DNA of 64,000 bases from Maribacter sp. MMG018 (GCF_018100785.1 NZ_JAGJEC010000002.1:1-64000); one strand, 5' to 3'; shown: positions 34,921 through 45,079, counted from the first letter of the stretch. Notes: generated from the letters alone by a model not told the origin. Translations and numbers: made by a program.

Positions 34921-35018
34921 TCTGTCCAGACAATGATTTGTCTATATGTAGATGATTCTTTCCTTATTATTTCGATAAGATTATAGCATCATTGCTTTGA
35001 TGCGATAATGGGCTATAA
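34921..35018. repeat. Two inverted repeats in the amidase leader
   Basis: TGTCTG-TC-CAGACA at 34921-34934, and at 34981-35018 an outer pair TTATAGC / GCTATAA enclosing an inner hairpin GCATCA / TGATGC. Neither is followed by a T-run. The 297-base gap between ftsY and the amidase gene holds nothing else I can name. Confidence 0.45.
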
Positions 35019-35142
35019 TCAATATGATTTTACATTTAAAACCACCAAAAACAGTATATTTCAGAGATAATTGTGTAGTTTATTCCGGTAATGTTCTATG
35101 TTAGTTCTATAAAATATATTGGGGTAAAATAAAAATTGGGGT

Positions 35143-36819
35143 ATGAAGAAAATCTTGGCATTATTGGTAGTTCTGATGGTGTTTTCATGTGGAGGCAAGA
35201 ACGTAGTAAAAAATGAAGAACCGCTACTTTGGCAACCTTATAACGATTCTGTAGAAATTGCTGCTAATGCCGAGCATGAGAAGGCAAGAATGAGGTACAA
35301 GTTAATTCAATCCAAAGTGTTGGATAAAAATGAAGTATTTCGTCCGTTGTACAATGAGGTCTCTAAAATGTCTCCAGATGAATACGAAGCCTTAAAACCG
35401 TTGATTTTAGAGCAAAACATTTTTTCTATCCGTAAAAGTATCGAAGACAATCGCCTGGGGTATGAGCAATTGGTGCGTTTTTACCTCTACAGAATCTATA
35501 AGTACGAACTGGACAATAGCACAACCTTGAATACGGTCATTGCGTTGAACGAAGATGTGGTAGAATTGGCCAGAAAATTGGACGAGGAGAAGAGGGTGGG
35601 AAGATTGCCGGAAATTAGACACCCTATTTTTGGGATGCCCATTTTATTAAAGGACAACATTAATACAAAGGGCATGAAAACTACGGCCGGTAGTATTGCC
35701 TTAATGGACAATGAGGTGGATGATTCTTTTATTGTTAAGAGATTAAAGGAAAATGGTGCTTTGATCTTGGGAAAGGTCAACCTAAGTGAATGGGCCTATT
35801 ATCTTTGTAGTGAGTGCCCTGTCGGGTATAGTGCCGTGGGTGGACAGACATTGAACCCGTACGGGAGAAAAGTTTTTGAAACTGGAGGTTCCAGTTCTGG
35901 AAGCGGTACGGCGGTAGCCGCCAATTATGCCGTAGCTGCGGTAGGTACCGAAACCTCTGGGTCTATATTGTCTCCAAGTAGCCAAAATTCTGTGGTGGGC
36001 CTAAAGCCCACGATCGGTTTGTTGAGCCGTTCGGGAATAGTGCCGATTTCAAGTACGTTGGACACACCGGGGCCAATGACAAAAAATGTAGTGGACAATG
36101 GTATTTTGTTGTCGGCTATGTTAGGGTACGATACTTTTGATGCCAAATCTGTCGATGAAGATTTTCCGGGTATTTTATCGGCGGGCCTAAGCCCCGAATC
36201 ATTTTCAGAAATGCGATTGGGGGCTATTTCGTCATTAATGGAAACCGATAGTATCTATAAAAATACAGTGGAAGCATTACGTGCCGAAGGGGCGGAAATC
36301 ATTGAGTTTACACCTCCAGAGGTTGAAATGAGCGGTTTTTTGAGCCTTCTGAATATAGATATGAGGAAAGACCTACCGGCTTATTTAAAAAGATATTCAG
36401 ATCAAGAAAAAGTGAAAATTATCTCTATTGCAGATGCCGTTGCCTTTAACAAAGAAGATTCCTTAGTTAGAATTCCATATGGGCAGGCGTTGTTCGAAGG
36501 TGTCTTAGAAGATACTACAACAGACGAAGGCTTGGAGGAAATAAAAGCAAGATTAGAGAACAGTGGAAGAGCATTTTTTGATTCGGCGATGAATGAACAT
36601 AAGCTTCATGCTGTGCTGTCAATTAATAATTATCATGCTGGTTATGCCGCGGTTGCAAAATATCCGGCATTAGCGGTCCCAATGGGTTATAAGCCTAGTG
36701 GAGAGCCCATAAGTCTTACCTTTATTGGTAAACCGTTTACCGAAGCGCAATTACTACGAATGGGGAGAGCTTATGAAATGAAATTTCCCGTGCGACAAAT
36801 GCCAAAAGGATACGAGTAA
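35143..36819 (+). CDS. Amidase-signature family lipoprotein
   Basis: Ser-cisSer-Lys amidohydrolase. The signal ends in lipobox VFSCGG with Cys16, so it is anchored in the periplasm or outer membrane. Residues 20-130 are a helical extension before the amidase domain. The catalytic Lys170 lies in ILLKDNINTKG, the cis-Ser in GGSSSGSG (248-255) and the nucleophile Ser274 in GTETSGSILSPSS. The rest is intact to residue 558. It cleaves amide bonds; the substrate is unknown. A DmpA-type peptidase gene follows after 17 bases. Confidence 0.9.
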   Translation: MKKILALLVVLMVFSCGGKNVVKNEEPLLWQPYNDSVEIAANAEHEKARMRYKLIQSKVLDKNEVFRPLYNEVSKMSPDEYEALKPLILEQNIFSIRKSIEDNRLGYEQLVRFYLYRIYKYELDNSTTLNTVIALNEDVVELARKLDEEKRVGRLPEIRHPIFGMPILLKDNINTKGMKTTAGSIALMDNEVDDSFIVKRLKENGALILGKVNLSEWAYYLCSECPVGYSAVGGQTLNPYGRKVFETGGSSSGSGTAVAANYAVAAVGTETSGSILSPSSQNSVVGLKPTIGLLSRSGIVPISSTLDTPGPMTKNVVDNGILLSAMLGYDTFDAKSVDEDFPGILSAGLSPESFSEMRLGAISSLMETDSIYKNTVEALRAEGAEIIEFTPPEVEMSGFLSLLNIDMRKDLPAYLKRYSDQEKVKIISIADAVAFNKEDSLVRIPYGQALFEGVLEDTTTDEGLEEIKARLENSGRAFFDSAMNEHKLHAVLSINNYHAGYAAVAKYPALAVPMGYKPSGEPISLTFIGKPFTEAQLLRMGRAYEMKFPVRQMPKGYE

Positions 36820-36836
36820 GAAATAATAAATAGAAG

Positions 36837-37970
36837 ATGGTTGTGGTCAGGTATATAGGATGTTTTTTGATATTGACTTGTTTTAACTGCTTTTCACAAC
36901 AGAAAAGAATTAGGGATTATGGAGTTGAAATAGGTGTTTTAAAAACAGGCGAAAATAATGCCATAACAGATGTAAAAGGGGTCCGTGTGGGGCATACCAC
37001 TATAATTGAGGCAGATAGTATACGTACAGGTGTTACTGCGATACTTCCGCATAGCGATAATATTTTTCAGTCTAAAGTTCCGGCTGCCATCTATATTGGA
37101 AATGGTTTTGGAAAATTGGCAGGTTACAGTCAGGTAGAGGAATTGGGGAATATTGAGACGCCTATTGTTTTGACGAACACCCTAAGTGTACCCGTAGCTT
37201 CAAACGCCTTGATAGATTATACCCTGCGTATGCCGGGCAATGAAAATGTGCGATCCGTAAACTCGGTAGTAGGGGAGACGAACGATGGTTGGTTGAATGA
37301 TATTAGAGGTCGTCATGTAAAAGAATCCCATGTATTGCAAGCCATCGAAAGCGCAAAAATCGGACCGGTCGAAGAAGGAAATGTTGGGGCCGGTACGGGA
37401 ACCATTTGTTTTGGATACAAAGGGGGAATAGGTACGGCATCAAGGGTTGTACCCGTATCTCTGGGTAATTTTACGGTCGGGGTATTGGTGCAGACCAATT
37501 TTGGCGGGGTGTTAGAGATTAATGGCGTGCCGATTGCAAAAGAATTAAAAAAGTATCCGTATCGGGATAAGATTTTGAACGACGCCGATGGTTCTTGTAT
37601 GATAGTCATTGCTACAGATGCACCTTTGGATGCCAGAAACTTGAAAAGACTGGCTAAAAGGGCTATGTTGGGATTGGCGAAAACAGGTGGAATAGCATCT
37701 AACGGAAGTGGAGATTACGTGATAGCTGTATCTACGGCCAAAACCAATCGCGTTGCTTACGAAAGTGATTCTATGTACAAAGAAGATAAGTTGCTTCGCA
37801 ACGATGCCGTTTCGCCATTGTTTTTGGCGACGATAGAGGCAACGGAAGAAGCTATTTTAAATTCATTGTTCGCAGCGAAGACAATGAAAGGGAGAGATGG
37901 GCATGAGGTCAGATCCATACCGATAGATAAGATAATCTCCTTAATGAAACAATATAATAAGATTCGTTAA
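36837..37970 (+). CDS. P1 family (DmpA-type) aminopeptidase, secreted
   Basis: Self-processing N-terminal nucleophile hydrolase related to D-aminopeptidase DmpA and beta-peptidyl aminopeptidases. A signal-like start (YIGCFLILTCFNCFSQ) is followed by NAITDVKGVRVGHTT, then GNVGAGTGTICFGYKGGIGTASR. The predicted autocleavage is between Gly252 and Ser253 in DADGSCMIVIATDAPLD; Ser253 becomes the nucleophile. All key parts are present in 377 residues. It stands 17 bases after an amidase gene, suggesting joint processing of unusual peptides or amides, which is inference. Confidence 0.92.
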   Translation: MVVVRYIGCFLILTCFNCFSQQKRIRDYGVEIGVLKTGENNAITDVKGVRVGHTTIIEADSIRTGVTAILPHSDNIFQSKVPAAIYIGNGFGKLAGYSQVEELGNIETPIVLTNTLSVPVASNALIDYTLRMPGNENVRSVNSVVGETNDGWLNDIRGRHVKESHVLQAIESAKIGPVEEGNVGAGTGTICFGYKGGIGTASRVVPVSLGNFTVGVLVQTNFGGVLEINGVPIAKELKKYPYRDKILNDADGSCMIVIATDAPLDARNLKRLAKRAMLGLAKTGGIASNGSGDYVIAVSTAKTNRVAYESDSMYKEDKLLRNDAVSPLFLATIEATEEAILNSLFAAKTMKGRDGHEVRSIPIDKIISLMKQYNKIR

Positions 37971-38025
37971 CGGCCTGTGGACGTTCATTTTTATTGTATT
38001 GCAGGCTATGTGATTATGGGGAGGA

Positions 38026-39120
38026 CTAGTCGATTACTTTGTTGATGGCTTCCCAAAGCTCGTTGTCAAAACTAGAGGAAGCTAAAGAAGAAGTATCGGC
38101 GGCATCGCCAAAACGAACTATTACCAAATTTTTACTGGGTACGATATATAGTTTTTGGTCAAAAGCACCTAAACCACCGTACAGGTCGTCTGGGGCGTTG
38201 GGAATCAGTTTGCCTTGAAACTGTTCTTCGGTAGAAGGAAGTTTGTAACTGTCTTTACCGTTTAACCAATAAAGATAGCCGTATGATTTGTTAAGGTCTT
38301 GTGAGGTATTGGTAGCTTCGTTAAAATAGTCTTTGTCCTCTATGATAACGGTATTGTCCCATACACCTTCGTTCAAGTTCAATAGTCCGAACCGTGCCAT
38401 ACTTCGGGCATTGCTGAAATATAAATTATTGTAGCCAACCTTTGTCCATATCCCTGCCATACCAATTTTATTTCCGATCCTATCTTTAAAATAATCTATA
38501 TAACTTTCACCAACGGCTGCCGTGATTATATCGTCTAACATGGTATATGCGCCTTGGTGATAATACCAGTAGGTTCCTGGTTCGTTCTTGTATAAAAAAC
38601 AATCTTTATCTGTACAAAAGTTGTTGTCTACATTGTAATCCATACCGGTGGTCATGGTAAGGTGGTGGCGAATGGTAATGTTATTTTCCTGTTCGGGGGT
38701 CATCGAAGACCAGCCATTACCTAGATATAGGGCAGAGCTGTCATCCAAAGAAAGTAGTCCTTCGTTTTGGGCAACTCCTACGGTCATAGAGGTCAAGGTT
38801 TTTGCAGCGGAGTTCCACGAGTGGCTTTTAGAGGCATCAAAAGCTCCAAAGTATTTTTCCATGACTATTTTCCCGTCCTTTAAAAGGATGAATGCGTCGG
38901 TGTTGTTCTCTTCAAGAAAGTCGTATAAGAGCTGTTCTGATTCTTTGCTCCAGCCAAGTTCTTCTATAGTGCTTGTTTCCCATGTATCCGAATCTATAGG
39001 GGGGAAGTATAATGAGCTGTTGTTTATTTCTTCTGAAGTATTCGAGTCATCCAATTGGTCGGTAGAACATCCACCGAGAATTAAGAAGGTGAAAAACGTG
39101 AATATTAAAAATCGATGCAT
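38026..39120 (-). CDS. Serine hydrolase lipoprotein, class C beta-lactamase family
   Basis: Signal with lipobox ILGGC, Cys18. The beta-lactamase/DD-peptidase fold shows Ser104-Ala-Ala-Lys107 (WNSAAKTLTSM) and Tyr in YHQGAYTMLDD as the second motif. The late GGLGAFDQKLYIVPSKNLVIVRFG takes the place of the third. The family includes esterases, D-aminopeptidases and penicillin-binding relatives, so the substrate is open. It converges on the DmpA gene. Confidence 0.88.
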   Translation of the reverse strand: MHRFLIFTFFTFLILGGCSTDQLDDSNTSEEINNSSLYFPPIDSDTWETSTIEELGWSKESEQLLYDFLEENNTDAFILLKDGKIVMEKYFGAFDASKSHSWNSAAKTLTSMTVGVAQNEGLLSLDDSSALYLGNGWSSMTPEQENNITIRHHLTMTTGMDYNVDNNFCTDKDCFLYKNEPGTYWYYHQGAYTMLDDIITAAVGESYIDYFKDRIGNKIGMAGIWTKVGYNNLYFSNARSMARFGLLNLNEGVWDNTVIIEDKDYFNEATNTSQDLNKSYGYLYWLNGKDSYKLPSTEEQFQGKLIPNAPDDLYGGLGAFDQKLYIVPSKNLVIVRFGDAADTSSLASSSFDNELWEAINKVID

Positions 39121-39216
39121 ACCTTGATTTTAGTGTAAGACATAGTTTTTTTTCAAAGGTTTAACGTAAAAAAGAAATAAATGGTGCATAAAGGAAAATA
39201 ATCCTTCTCCAAATTG

Positions 39217-39224
39217 TATTTTTG
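39217..39224 (+). promoter_or_regulatory. Candidate -7 box (TATTTTTG) of rimO
   Basis: TATTTTTG matches TAnnTTTG, 37 bases before the ATG at 39262; no clear -33 TTG. Confidence 0.4.
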
Positions 39225-39261
39225 CACCCGCCTAAAAGAGAGGTTGGTAAGATAAATAGGT

Positions 39262-40563
39262 ATGCGAACAAAAACCCTTAAGAAGAACAAAATCAATGTG
39301 GTAACCTTAGGTTGCAGCAAAAATGTATATGATTCGGAAGTGTTGATGGGACAATTACGTGCCAATGACAAAGAGGTGGTACATGAAGAGGAAGGTAATG
39401 TGGTGGTGATAAATACTTGTGGGTTCATCGCCAACGCCAAAGAAGAGAGCGTAAATACTATTTTGGAATATGTTCAGAAAAAAGAGGCTGGAGAGGTCGA
39501 TAAGGTTTTTGTTACCGGTTGCTTAAGTGAAAGGTATAAGCCCGATCTGCAGAAAGAGATACCTAACGTAGACGAGTACTTTGGTACTAGTGAACTTCCT
39601 AATTTATTAAAGGCTTTAGGAGCCGATTATAAACATGAGCTGATCGGCGAAAGGTTGACCACTACGCCTAAAAATTATGCTTATTTGAAGATTGCCGAAG
39701 GGTGCGATAGACCTTGTTCGTTCTGTGCCATCCCTTTAATGCGAGGAAAACATAAAAGTAAGCCAATAGAAGAATTGGTGACCGAAGCTGAGAAATTGGC
39801 GGCCAAAGGGGTGAAAGAATTGATCTTGATAGCCCAAGACCTTACTTATTATGGTTTGGATCTTTATAAAAAAAGAAACTTGGCCGAGTTGTTAAAAGAA
39901 CTTGTGAAAGTAGAGGGTATAGAATGGATTCGTTTGCATTATGCTTTTCCTACCGGTTTTCCAATGGATGTTTTAGAGGTGATGAAAACCGAGGATAAGG
40001 TTTGTAACTATTTAGATATTCCTTTGCAGCATATATCCGATAAGATCCTAAAAAGTATGCGCCGTGGAACAACACAGGTAAAAACAACAAAGTTGATCAA
40101 CGACTTTAGGGTTGTGGTGCCCGAAATGAATATAAGAACAACCTTGATCGTTGGGTATCCGGGTGAGACCGAAGAAGATTTTCAAACGCTTAAAAAGTGG
40201 GTGGAAGAAATGCGATTTGAGCGTTTGGGTTGCTTTACATACAGTCATGAAGAAAATACACATGCCTATTCCTTAGAGGACGATGTTCCCGAAGAAGTAA
40301 AGCAAGAGAGGGCCAACGAGATCATGGAAATTCAATCTCAAATCTCTTGGGAGCTCAATCAATTAAAAATAGGCAGAACCTTAAAGTGTATTATTGACCG
40401 TAAGGAAGGTAATTATTTTGTTGGTCGAACCGAATATGATTCTCCAGATGTGGACAACGAGGTTTTGGTAGATGCTACTAAGTTTTATCTAAAACAGGGC
40501 GAGTTTGTAAATATAAAGATTACCGATGCGGCAGACTTTGATCTGTACGGAGAGCCGGTATAA
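39262..40563 (+). CDS. rimO: Ribosomal protein S12 methylthiotransferase RimO
   Basis: Radical SAM enzyme that adds a methylthio group to an Asp of S12. The N-terminal UPF0004 domain has Cys18, Cys53 and Cys87 for the second iron-sulfur cluster. The radical SAM triad is Cys148, Cys152 and Cys155 in EGCDRPCSFCAIPLMRG. The C-terminal TRAM domain begins near 370 (GRTLKCIIDRKEGNYFVGRTEYDSPDVDNEV). Full length at 433 residues. Confidence 0.97.
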   Translation: MRTKTLKKNKINVVTLGCSKNVYDSEVLMGQLRANDKEVVHEEEGNVVVINTCGFIANAKEESVNTILEYVQKKEAGEVDKVFVTGCLSERYKPDLQKEIPNVDEYFGTSELPNLLKALGADYKHELIGERLTTTPKNYAYLKIAEGCDRPCSFCAIPLMRGKHKSKPIEELVTEAEKLAAKGVKELILIAQDLTYYGLDLYKKRNLAELLKELVKVEGIEWIRLHYAFPTGFPMDVLEVMKTEDKVCNYLDIPLQHISDKILKSMRRGTTQVKTTKLINDFRVVVPEMNIRTTLIVGYPGETEEDFQTLKKWVEEMRFERLGCFTYSHEENTHAYSLEDDVPEEVKQERANEIMEIQSQISWELNQLKIGRTLKCIIDRKEGNYFVGRTEYDSPDVDNEVLVDATKFYLKQGEFVNIKITDAADFDLYGEPV

Positions 40564-40635
40564 CGTAGAGATGGGCTTGTGTCTCCGTATACGGTCTATC
40601 TATGTGAATTAAAGCTTTTTACTTCCCTTAAACCG

Positions 40636-40830
40636 TCATTTTTCAAAATAAAGGTAAATATAGACGGCGGCACCGAAACTAACGGCATCTGTTGAGGCCA
40701 GATGCCAACCGTCTCTAGTATATTTATTTAGTGTTTCCTGAATTTCTGCCTGCGATGATTTTGCGATATGCTTCGTATCCAGTGTAAGCTTGCTAAAAAA
40801 AACGAGCGTCTCTACCTTGTACTCTTTCAT
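40636..40830 (-). CDS. DUF4177 family small protein
   Basis: The 64 residues have one alpha/beta unit: a strand YKVETLVFF, a helix SSQAEIQETLNKYTRDGW, then a strand HLASTDAV and a hydrophobic end YIYLYFEK. The G-W-x-L pattern is typical of DUF4177. The function is unknown. It starts 17 bases after the M14 peptidase stop, on the same strand. Confidence 0.78.
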   Translation of the reverse strand: MKEYKVETLVFFSKLTLDTKHIAKSSQAEIQETLNKYTRDGWHLASTDAVSFGAAVYIYLYFEK

Positions 40831-40847
40831 GTGGTTTTAAACTTGGT

Positions 40848-43298
40848 TTAATTCACCATAAAAAGGGCATTGGCAAAAAACAATTTTCCGTTTTCCCAAA
40901 AACCTCTGAACAAAGGATTGTCCACCATATACACAACTTGGCCACGTCCCATACGCTGTGTGCCAAAAATCAGTGATTCCGCTATTTTCTTTTGTGCTTC
41001 GCTGCCTGCGAAACCGGAAACAGGTTTATTTGCGCCTTTTGCTAAATAAACAGCACTTCCTCCATCTAAATAGTTATAGGCGCTATTACCTAATTTTAAG
41101 GTGAAGTAGGTATCGTCATAACCGTAGGCCAATGGGTTGGTATTGTCTACGTTCGCTTTGAAAATAGCACCTGTTATAGCCGATTTTATGTATTCTCTTT
41201 CAGAAGAATCAAAGGCATCCAAGTTGATGGTGGTGTCCCTTTTCTGTTCTTTCGCCTTAATGTTGAATCCTTTTTGTTTAGATAGCATTCCAATGGAATT
41301 GCCCATGGCTATGAGCTTTCCGCCCCCTCTTACCCACTCGGCTATCTTTTGGGTCGTCATTTCGTTTAAAAAGCTTCGATAGCCCCTTCCGTCAGGTAAG
41401 ATCAGTACATCGTATTCGGCAAGGTCCACTCTATTAAAATAAGATTCGTCCAAAACCGAAATTGGGTAGTTTAGTTGCTGTTCAAAAAAGTGCCAAATTT
41501 CTCCAAAACGTAGTGTTGAGGTAGGTTCTCCCGATAATGCGGCAATTTTAAGATTTTTAATAACGCCCACATAACCCGATCCAAAATCTTTTCCACTGTC
41601 CACAAAACCGGTATTTACCGGCGTTAATTTTTTATGGAATTTTTTAGAGGCCTCATCCAAAATATTTGAGAAACCATCTATGTTTCTATTGTCCGATTTG
41701 GTGATAATGATACTTCCCCTATCATAATCGGTACCATTGATCGTAAACGGTTTTTTGGAATATCTTACCCTGATATTTTCATTTAAAAGTGCCGCTAAGA
41801 ATTGGGCGTCCTTTATACTGTTCCAATCCCCCAGGTAAGCGTAACTATCAGATTTGCCAATGCCAAATTCCTCTGATTTTTGAGAGGCTGTCGTTTTTTG
41901 GATATTGCTTTCTGTTGCTAGGGCATCCAATCCGTAAGCATACGGTAAAGACCAAGCTGTAATGTCGTATGTGACGGAGTCGCTTAATTTTGCATTTGGC
42001 TCAAATAACACTTTTACCAAGGTAGCTTTTGGCTGGTTGGTAGAAACAATTAAACTATTGTTAGAGCCTTTTAGTGAGCCAGACTTGGAAGTGTCGTAAC
42101 GATAACCTTTATAAGTGGTGTTTGACCCGTAGCCATATTCGATTTCATGTTTGTCCAACAAATCGGTCAGTTTTTCCAATTTATCGGCATCGCCGTTAAG
42201 TACATAGTTTTTGTACTTGTAGTTTTTGTTCTGATAGAACTTTTTAAATTCATCGTTCAGCCTTACTACGTTTCCACTGGCAACTTCTACCGTAGATAGA
42301 CCTGTGGTGTGGTGGTGGGCAATACGATCTTTTAGGGTCAAGGTATCACCAATATCGGTAAGAACGCCCAAGCCGCCTCTACCGCCGCCACCTTGTTCAT
42401 AGGTCATTCCTATGCCCCCGTTGTAGATAGGGTAGGTGTCGCCGTAGCTAGGGTACAATAGGTCAAAGACTTCTTTGGTAAAGTAAAACCAACCATTGGC
42501 ATCAAAATATTTTGCGTGGTTTTTTCCTATGGTTACCTGAAACTCTCTTTGAAAATCGGTAATTACCTCATGAAAAGGTTCCGCTGCCGGGGCAAAATAA
42601 TAAGGGCTGTTTACTCCTTGTTCATGAAAATCTACATGAACATGGGGGAGCCATTTATTAAATTGTTTTAAGCGTTGTTGGCTTTCTATCTGGGTTAACC
42701 ATGCCCAATCTCTATTTAGGTCGAACATATAGTGGTTGCTTCTGCCGTTCCACCAACCTTCATGATGTTCTTTGCTGTTTGGGTCAACATTATACGGAGT
42801 GTTTTTGAATTGGTTGTACCAGTTTACATATCTATCCCTACCATCGGGGTTTACACATGGATCCATAATCACCACCGTATTCTCCAGATAATTGCTTTTA
42901 GCGGTCAATAAATCGTAAATGGTCTGCATTGAGGCTTCTGTGCTTACACTTTCATTGCCGTGTACATTATAGCTTAACCATACGATGGCCTTGTCGGCCG
43001 ATCCTTCGCCTTTGGTGCTTTTTAGATGCTCTTCCCTAATTTGTTCAAGGTTTTGCATGTTTTGTTCTGTAGAGATATAGGCTAATATCAACGGTCTTCT
43101 TTCGTTGGTTTTGCCATATACCATTAATTTCATTCTCTTGGGTTCTGCATCCGCTAGGTATTGGTAATAATCGACAACTTCGTGGTGTCTGGTGAATTGG
43201 CTTCCCAATTCATACCCCAAAAATTCTGAGGGAGACTTAAGTTGGGCAATTAAAAAGAAGGGAAGTATTACAAAAAGTAGTGGTAAAATTTTTTTCAT
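40848..43298 (-). CDS. Secreted M14-family zinc carboxypeptidase
   Basis: A signal peptide (ILPLLFVILPFFLIAQ) precedes the M14 catalytic domain. Zinc ligands His113 and Glu116 lie in YNVHGNESVSTEA, and a later HVDFHEQG carries the next His. The PNPDG-like Arg region is visible as CVNPDGRDRY (about 145-154). Residues about 390-816 are a long C-terminal half with a DJ-1/glutamine-amidotransferase-like portion (YDVLILPDGRGYRSFL, GGGKLIAMGNSIGM). This large architecture is common in Bacteroidota. It removes C-terminal residues from peptides outside the inner membrane; specificity is unknown. Confidence 0.9.
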   Translation of the reverse strand: MKKILPLLFVILPFFLIAQLKSPSEFLGYELGSQFTRHHEVVDYYQYLADAEPKRMKLMVYGKTNERRPLILAYISTEQNMQNLEQIREEHLKSTKGEGSADKAIVWLSYNVHGNESVSTEASMQTIYDLLTAKSNYLENTVVIMDPCVNPDGRDRYVNWYNQFKNTPYNVDPNSKEHHEGWWNGRSNHYMFDLNRDWAWLTQIESQQRLKQFNKWLPHVHVDFHEQGVNSPYYFAPAAEPFHEVITDFQREFQVTIGKNHAKYFDANGWFYFTKEVFDLLYPSYGDTYPIYNGGIGMTYEQGGGGRGGLGVLTDIGDTLTLKDRIAHHHTTGLSTVEVASGNVVRLNDEFKKFYQNKNYKYKNYVLNGDADKLEKLTDLLDKHEIEYGYGSNTTYKGYRYDTSKSGSLKGSNNSLIVSTNQPKATLVKVLFEPNAKLSDSVTYDITAWSLPYAYGLDALATESNIQKTTASQKSEEFGIGKSDSYAYLGDWNSIKDAQFLAALLNENIRVRYSKKPFTINGTDYDRGSIIITKSDNRNIDGFSNILDEASKKFHKKLTPVNTGFVDSGKDFGSGYVGVIKNLKIAALSGEPTSTLRFGEIWHFFEQQLNYPISVLDESYFNRVDLAEYDVLILPDGRGYRSFLNEMTTQKIAEWVRGGGKLIAMGNSIGMLSKQKGFNIKAKEQKRDTTINLDAFDSSEREYIKSAITGAIFKANVDNTNPLAYGYDDTYFTLKLGNSAYNYLDGGSAVYLAKGANKPVSGFAGSEAQKKIAESLIFGTQRMGRGQVVYMVDNPLFRGFWENGKLFFANALFMVN

Positions 43299-43471
43299 TT
43301 GGTTTAGTTAAAAAAGGATACTGTCAAATCTACCAAAATAATTGGTTAAATCTATAATGCACAATAGGCTTTTTGATGAACCTCGGATGCTGTCGACATA
43401 AAGTAATTAACGTATTTTTAGGAACTCTAAGACAAGAGAGTTTTATATTTACCTTCATTTTTTGAGTATAT

Positions 43472-45076
43472 ATGGATATTGACTGTTTACCTTTTAAAGA
43501 AACTGGCTATTTTTCAAAATTGATATGTGACTATATTGATGAAAAAAAAGAGGTGAAGCCCCTATACAATAGGTTTCCTAAGCTAAGTAACTTTAAAGAC
43601 CAGATAAAGGAGAAAGGGGGTGGTTTTTCGTCGGAAAACAGAAAAGTGCTAAACAAGGCACTTAATAGGCAATATGGCAATGTTTCCGTTTCAGAAGCGA
43701 CACAACAAAATATCGATGCTCTTGTGAATGAAAATACCTTCACGATAGTTACCGGACATCAGCTAAACCTGTTTACGGGTCCCTTGTATTTTCTCTACAA
43801 GATTATTTCTACTATCAACCTTTCAGAAGAACTAAAAAAAGAATACCCGGACCATTATTTTGTTCCCATATATTGGATGGCAACCGAAGATCATGATTTT
43901 GAGGAAATCAATTATTTTAATTACCAGGGTAAAAAAATACAATGGAACAGGTCTGCTTCGGGGGCGGTAGGGCATATGAAAACCGACGGTCTCGAAGATG
44001 TCTTTGAGATTTTTTCCAATGCTATCGGAAATAGTAGAAATGCACAAGATTTAAAATCTTTGTTCAAAAGAGCGTATCTGGAAAATGAAACTTTAACAGA
44101 TGCAACTAGATTTTTGGCCAACGAGCTGTTCGCGGAATATGGTTTGGTCATAGTTGATGGGGATGACCACAGTTTAAAACAGCTTTTGATTCCCTATATC
44201 AAGAAAGATATTTTGGAGCAAACTGCCTTTGATGCTGTTTCTGCGCAAATAGAAAAAATAAATAAGATAAATCCTGAATATGGTATTCAGGTGAACCCAA
44301 GGGAAATCAATTATTTCTATTTGGATGCTGGTGTGCGTGAACGTATCATAGAAAAAAACGGAGTGTATCATGTAAACGATACCGAGATCTCTTTTTCAAA
44401 AGAGGAGCTTTTAGAGGAATTGGAAAGTCATCCCGAAAAATTTTCTCCGAACGTAGTGGCCAGACCATTGTATCAAGAGGTGATTTTGCCGAATCTATGT
44501 TACATTGGAGGGGGTGGCGAGCTGGCATATTGGTTAGAGTTAAAAACGGCCTTTGAGGCAATGGATGTCACTTTTCCTATATTGCTTTTAAGAAATTCTG
44601 CTTTGATAATTACCGAAAAACAGGCAGAAAAACTTCAAAAGTTAGATGTCTCCATTGCCGATCTGTTCTTAAAACAGCATACGTTGATAAATAAGAAGAT
44701 CAGGGGTATATCAAATATAGATATCGATTTCTCTCCGCAAAGAAAAGTGCTGGAAGAACAATTTAAAAATATGTACGCCTTGGCGGAACAGACGGACAAG
44801 TCGTTCTTAGGGGCCGTAAAGGCCCAAGAGATAAAACAAAAAAAAGGTCTCGATAATCTGGAGAAACGCTTATTAAAAGCCCAAAAAAGAAAGTTGAAAG
44901 ATCATGTGGTACGTCTGACCGAGATTCAAAATCAGTTGTTTCCGGGACATTCTTTGCAAGAGCGTAATTTAAATTTCTCTGAACTATATCTAGAATATGG
45001 TGAAGATCTGGTGCCTATGCTCTTTAAGGCTTTAAGGCCTTTAGACCTAAATTTTGCCGTTATCACTCAAAAATAG
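43472..45076 (+). CDS. bshC: Bacillithiol biosynthesis cysteine-adding enzyme BshC
   Basis: Adds Cys to glucosaminyl-malate in the last step of bacillithiol synthesis. The 534 residues show the family start (PFKETGYFSKLICDYI), VTGHQLNLFTGPLYFLYKI (about 93-111), VPIYWMATEDHDFEEIN (131-147) and the C-terminal coiled coil (KGLDNLEKRLLKAQKRK). No bshA or bshB is in the window. It is followed after 3 bases by a glycosyltransferase gene. Confidence 0.95.
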   Translation: MDIDCLPFKETGYFSKLICDYIDEKKEVKPLYNRFPKLSNFKDQIKEKGGGFSSENRKVLNKALNRQYGNVSVSEATQQNIDALVNENTFTIVTGHQLNLFTGPLYFLYKIISTINLSEELKKEYPDHYFVPIYWMATEDHDFEEINYFNYQGKKIQWNRSASGAVGHMKTDGLEDVFEIFSNAIGNSRNAQDLKSLFKRAYLENETLTDATRFLANELFAEYGLVIVDGDDHSLKQLLIPYIKKDILEQTAFDAVSAQIEKINKINPEYGIQVNPREINYFYLDAGVRERIIEKNGVYHVNDTEISFSKEELLEELESHPEKFSPNVVARPLYQEVILPNLCYIGGGGELAYWLELKTAFEAMDVTFPILLLRNSALIITEKQAEKLQKLDVSIADLFLKQHTLINKKIRGISNIDIDFSPQRKVLEEQFKNMYALAEQTDKSFLGAVKAQEIKQKKGLDNLEKRLLKAQKRKLKDHVVRLTEIQNQLFPGHSLQERNLNFSELYLEYGEDLVPMLFKALRPLDLNFAVITQK

Positions 45077-45079
45077 AAT

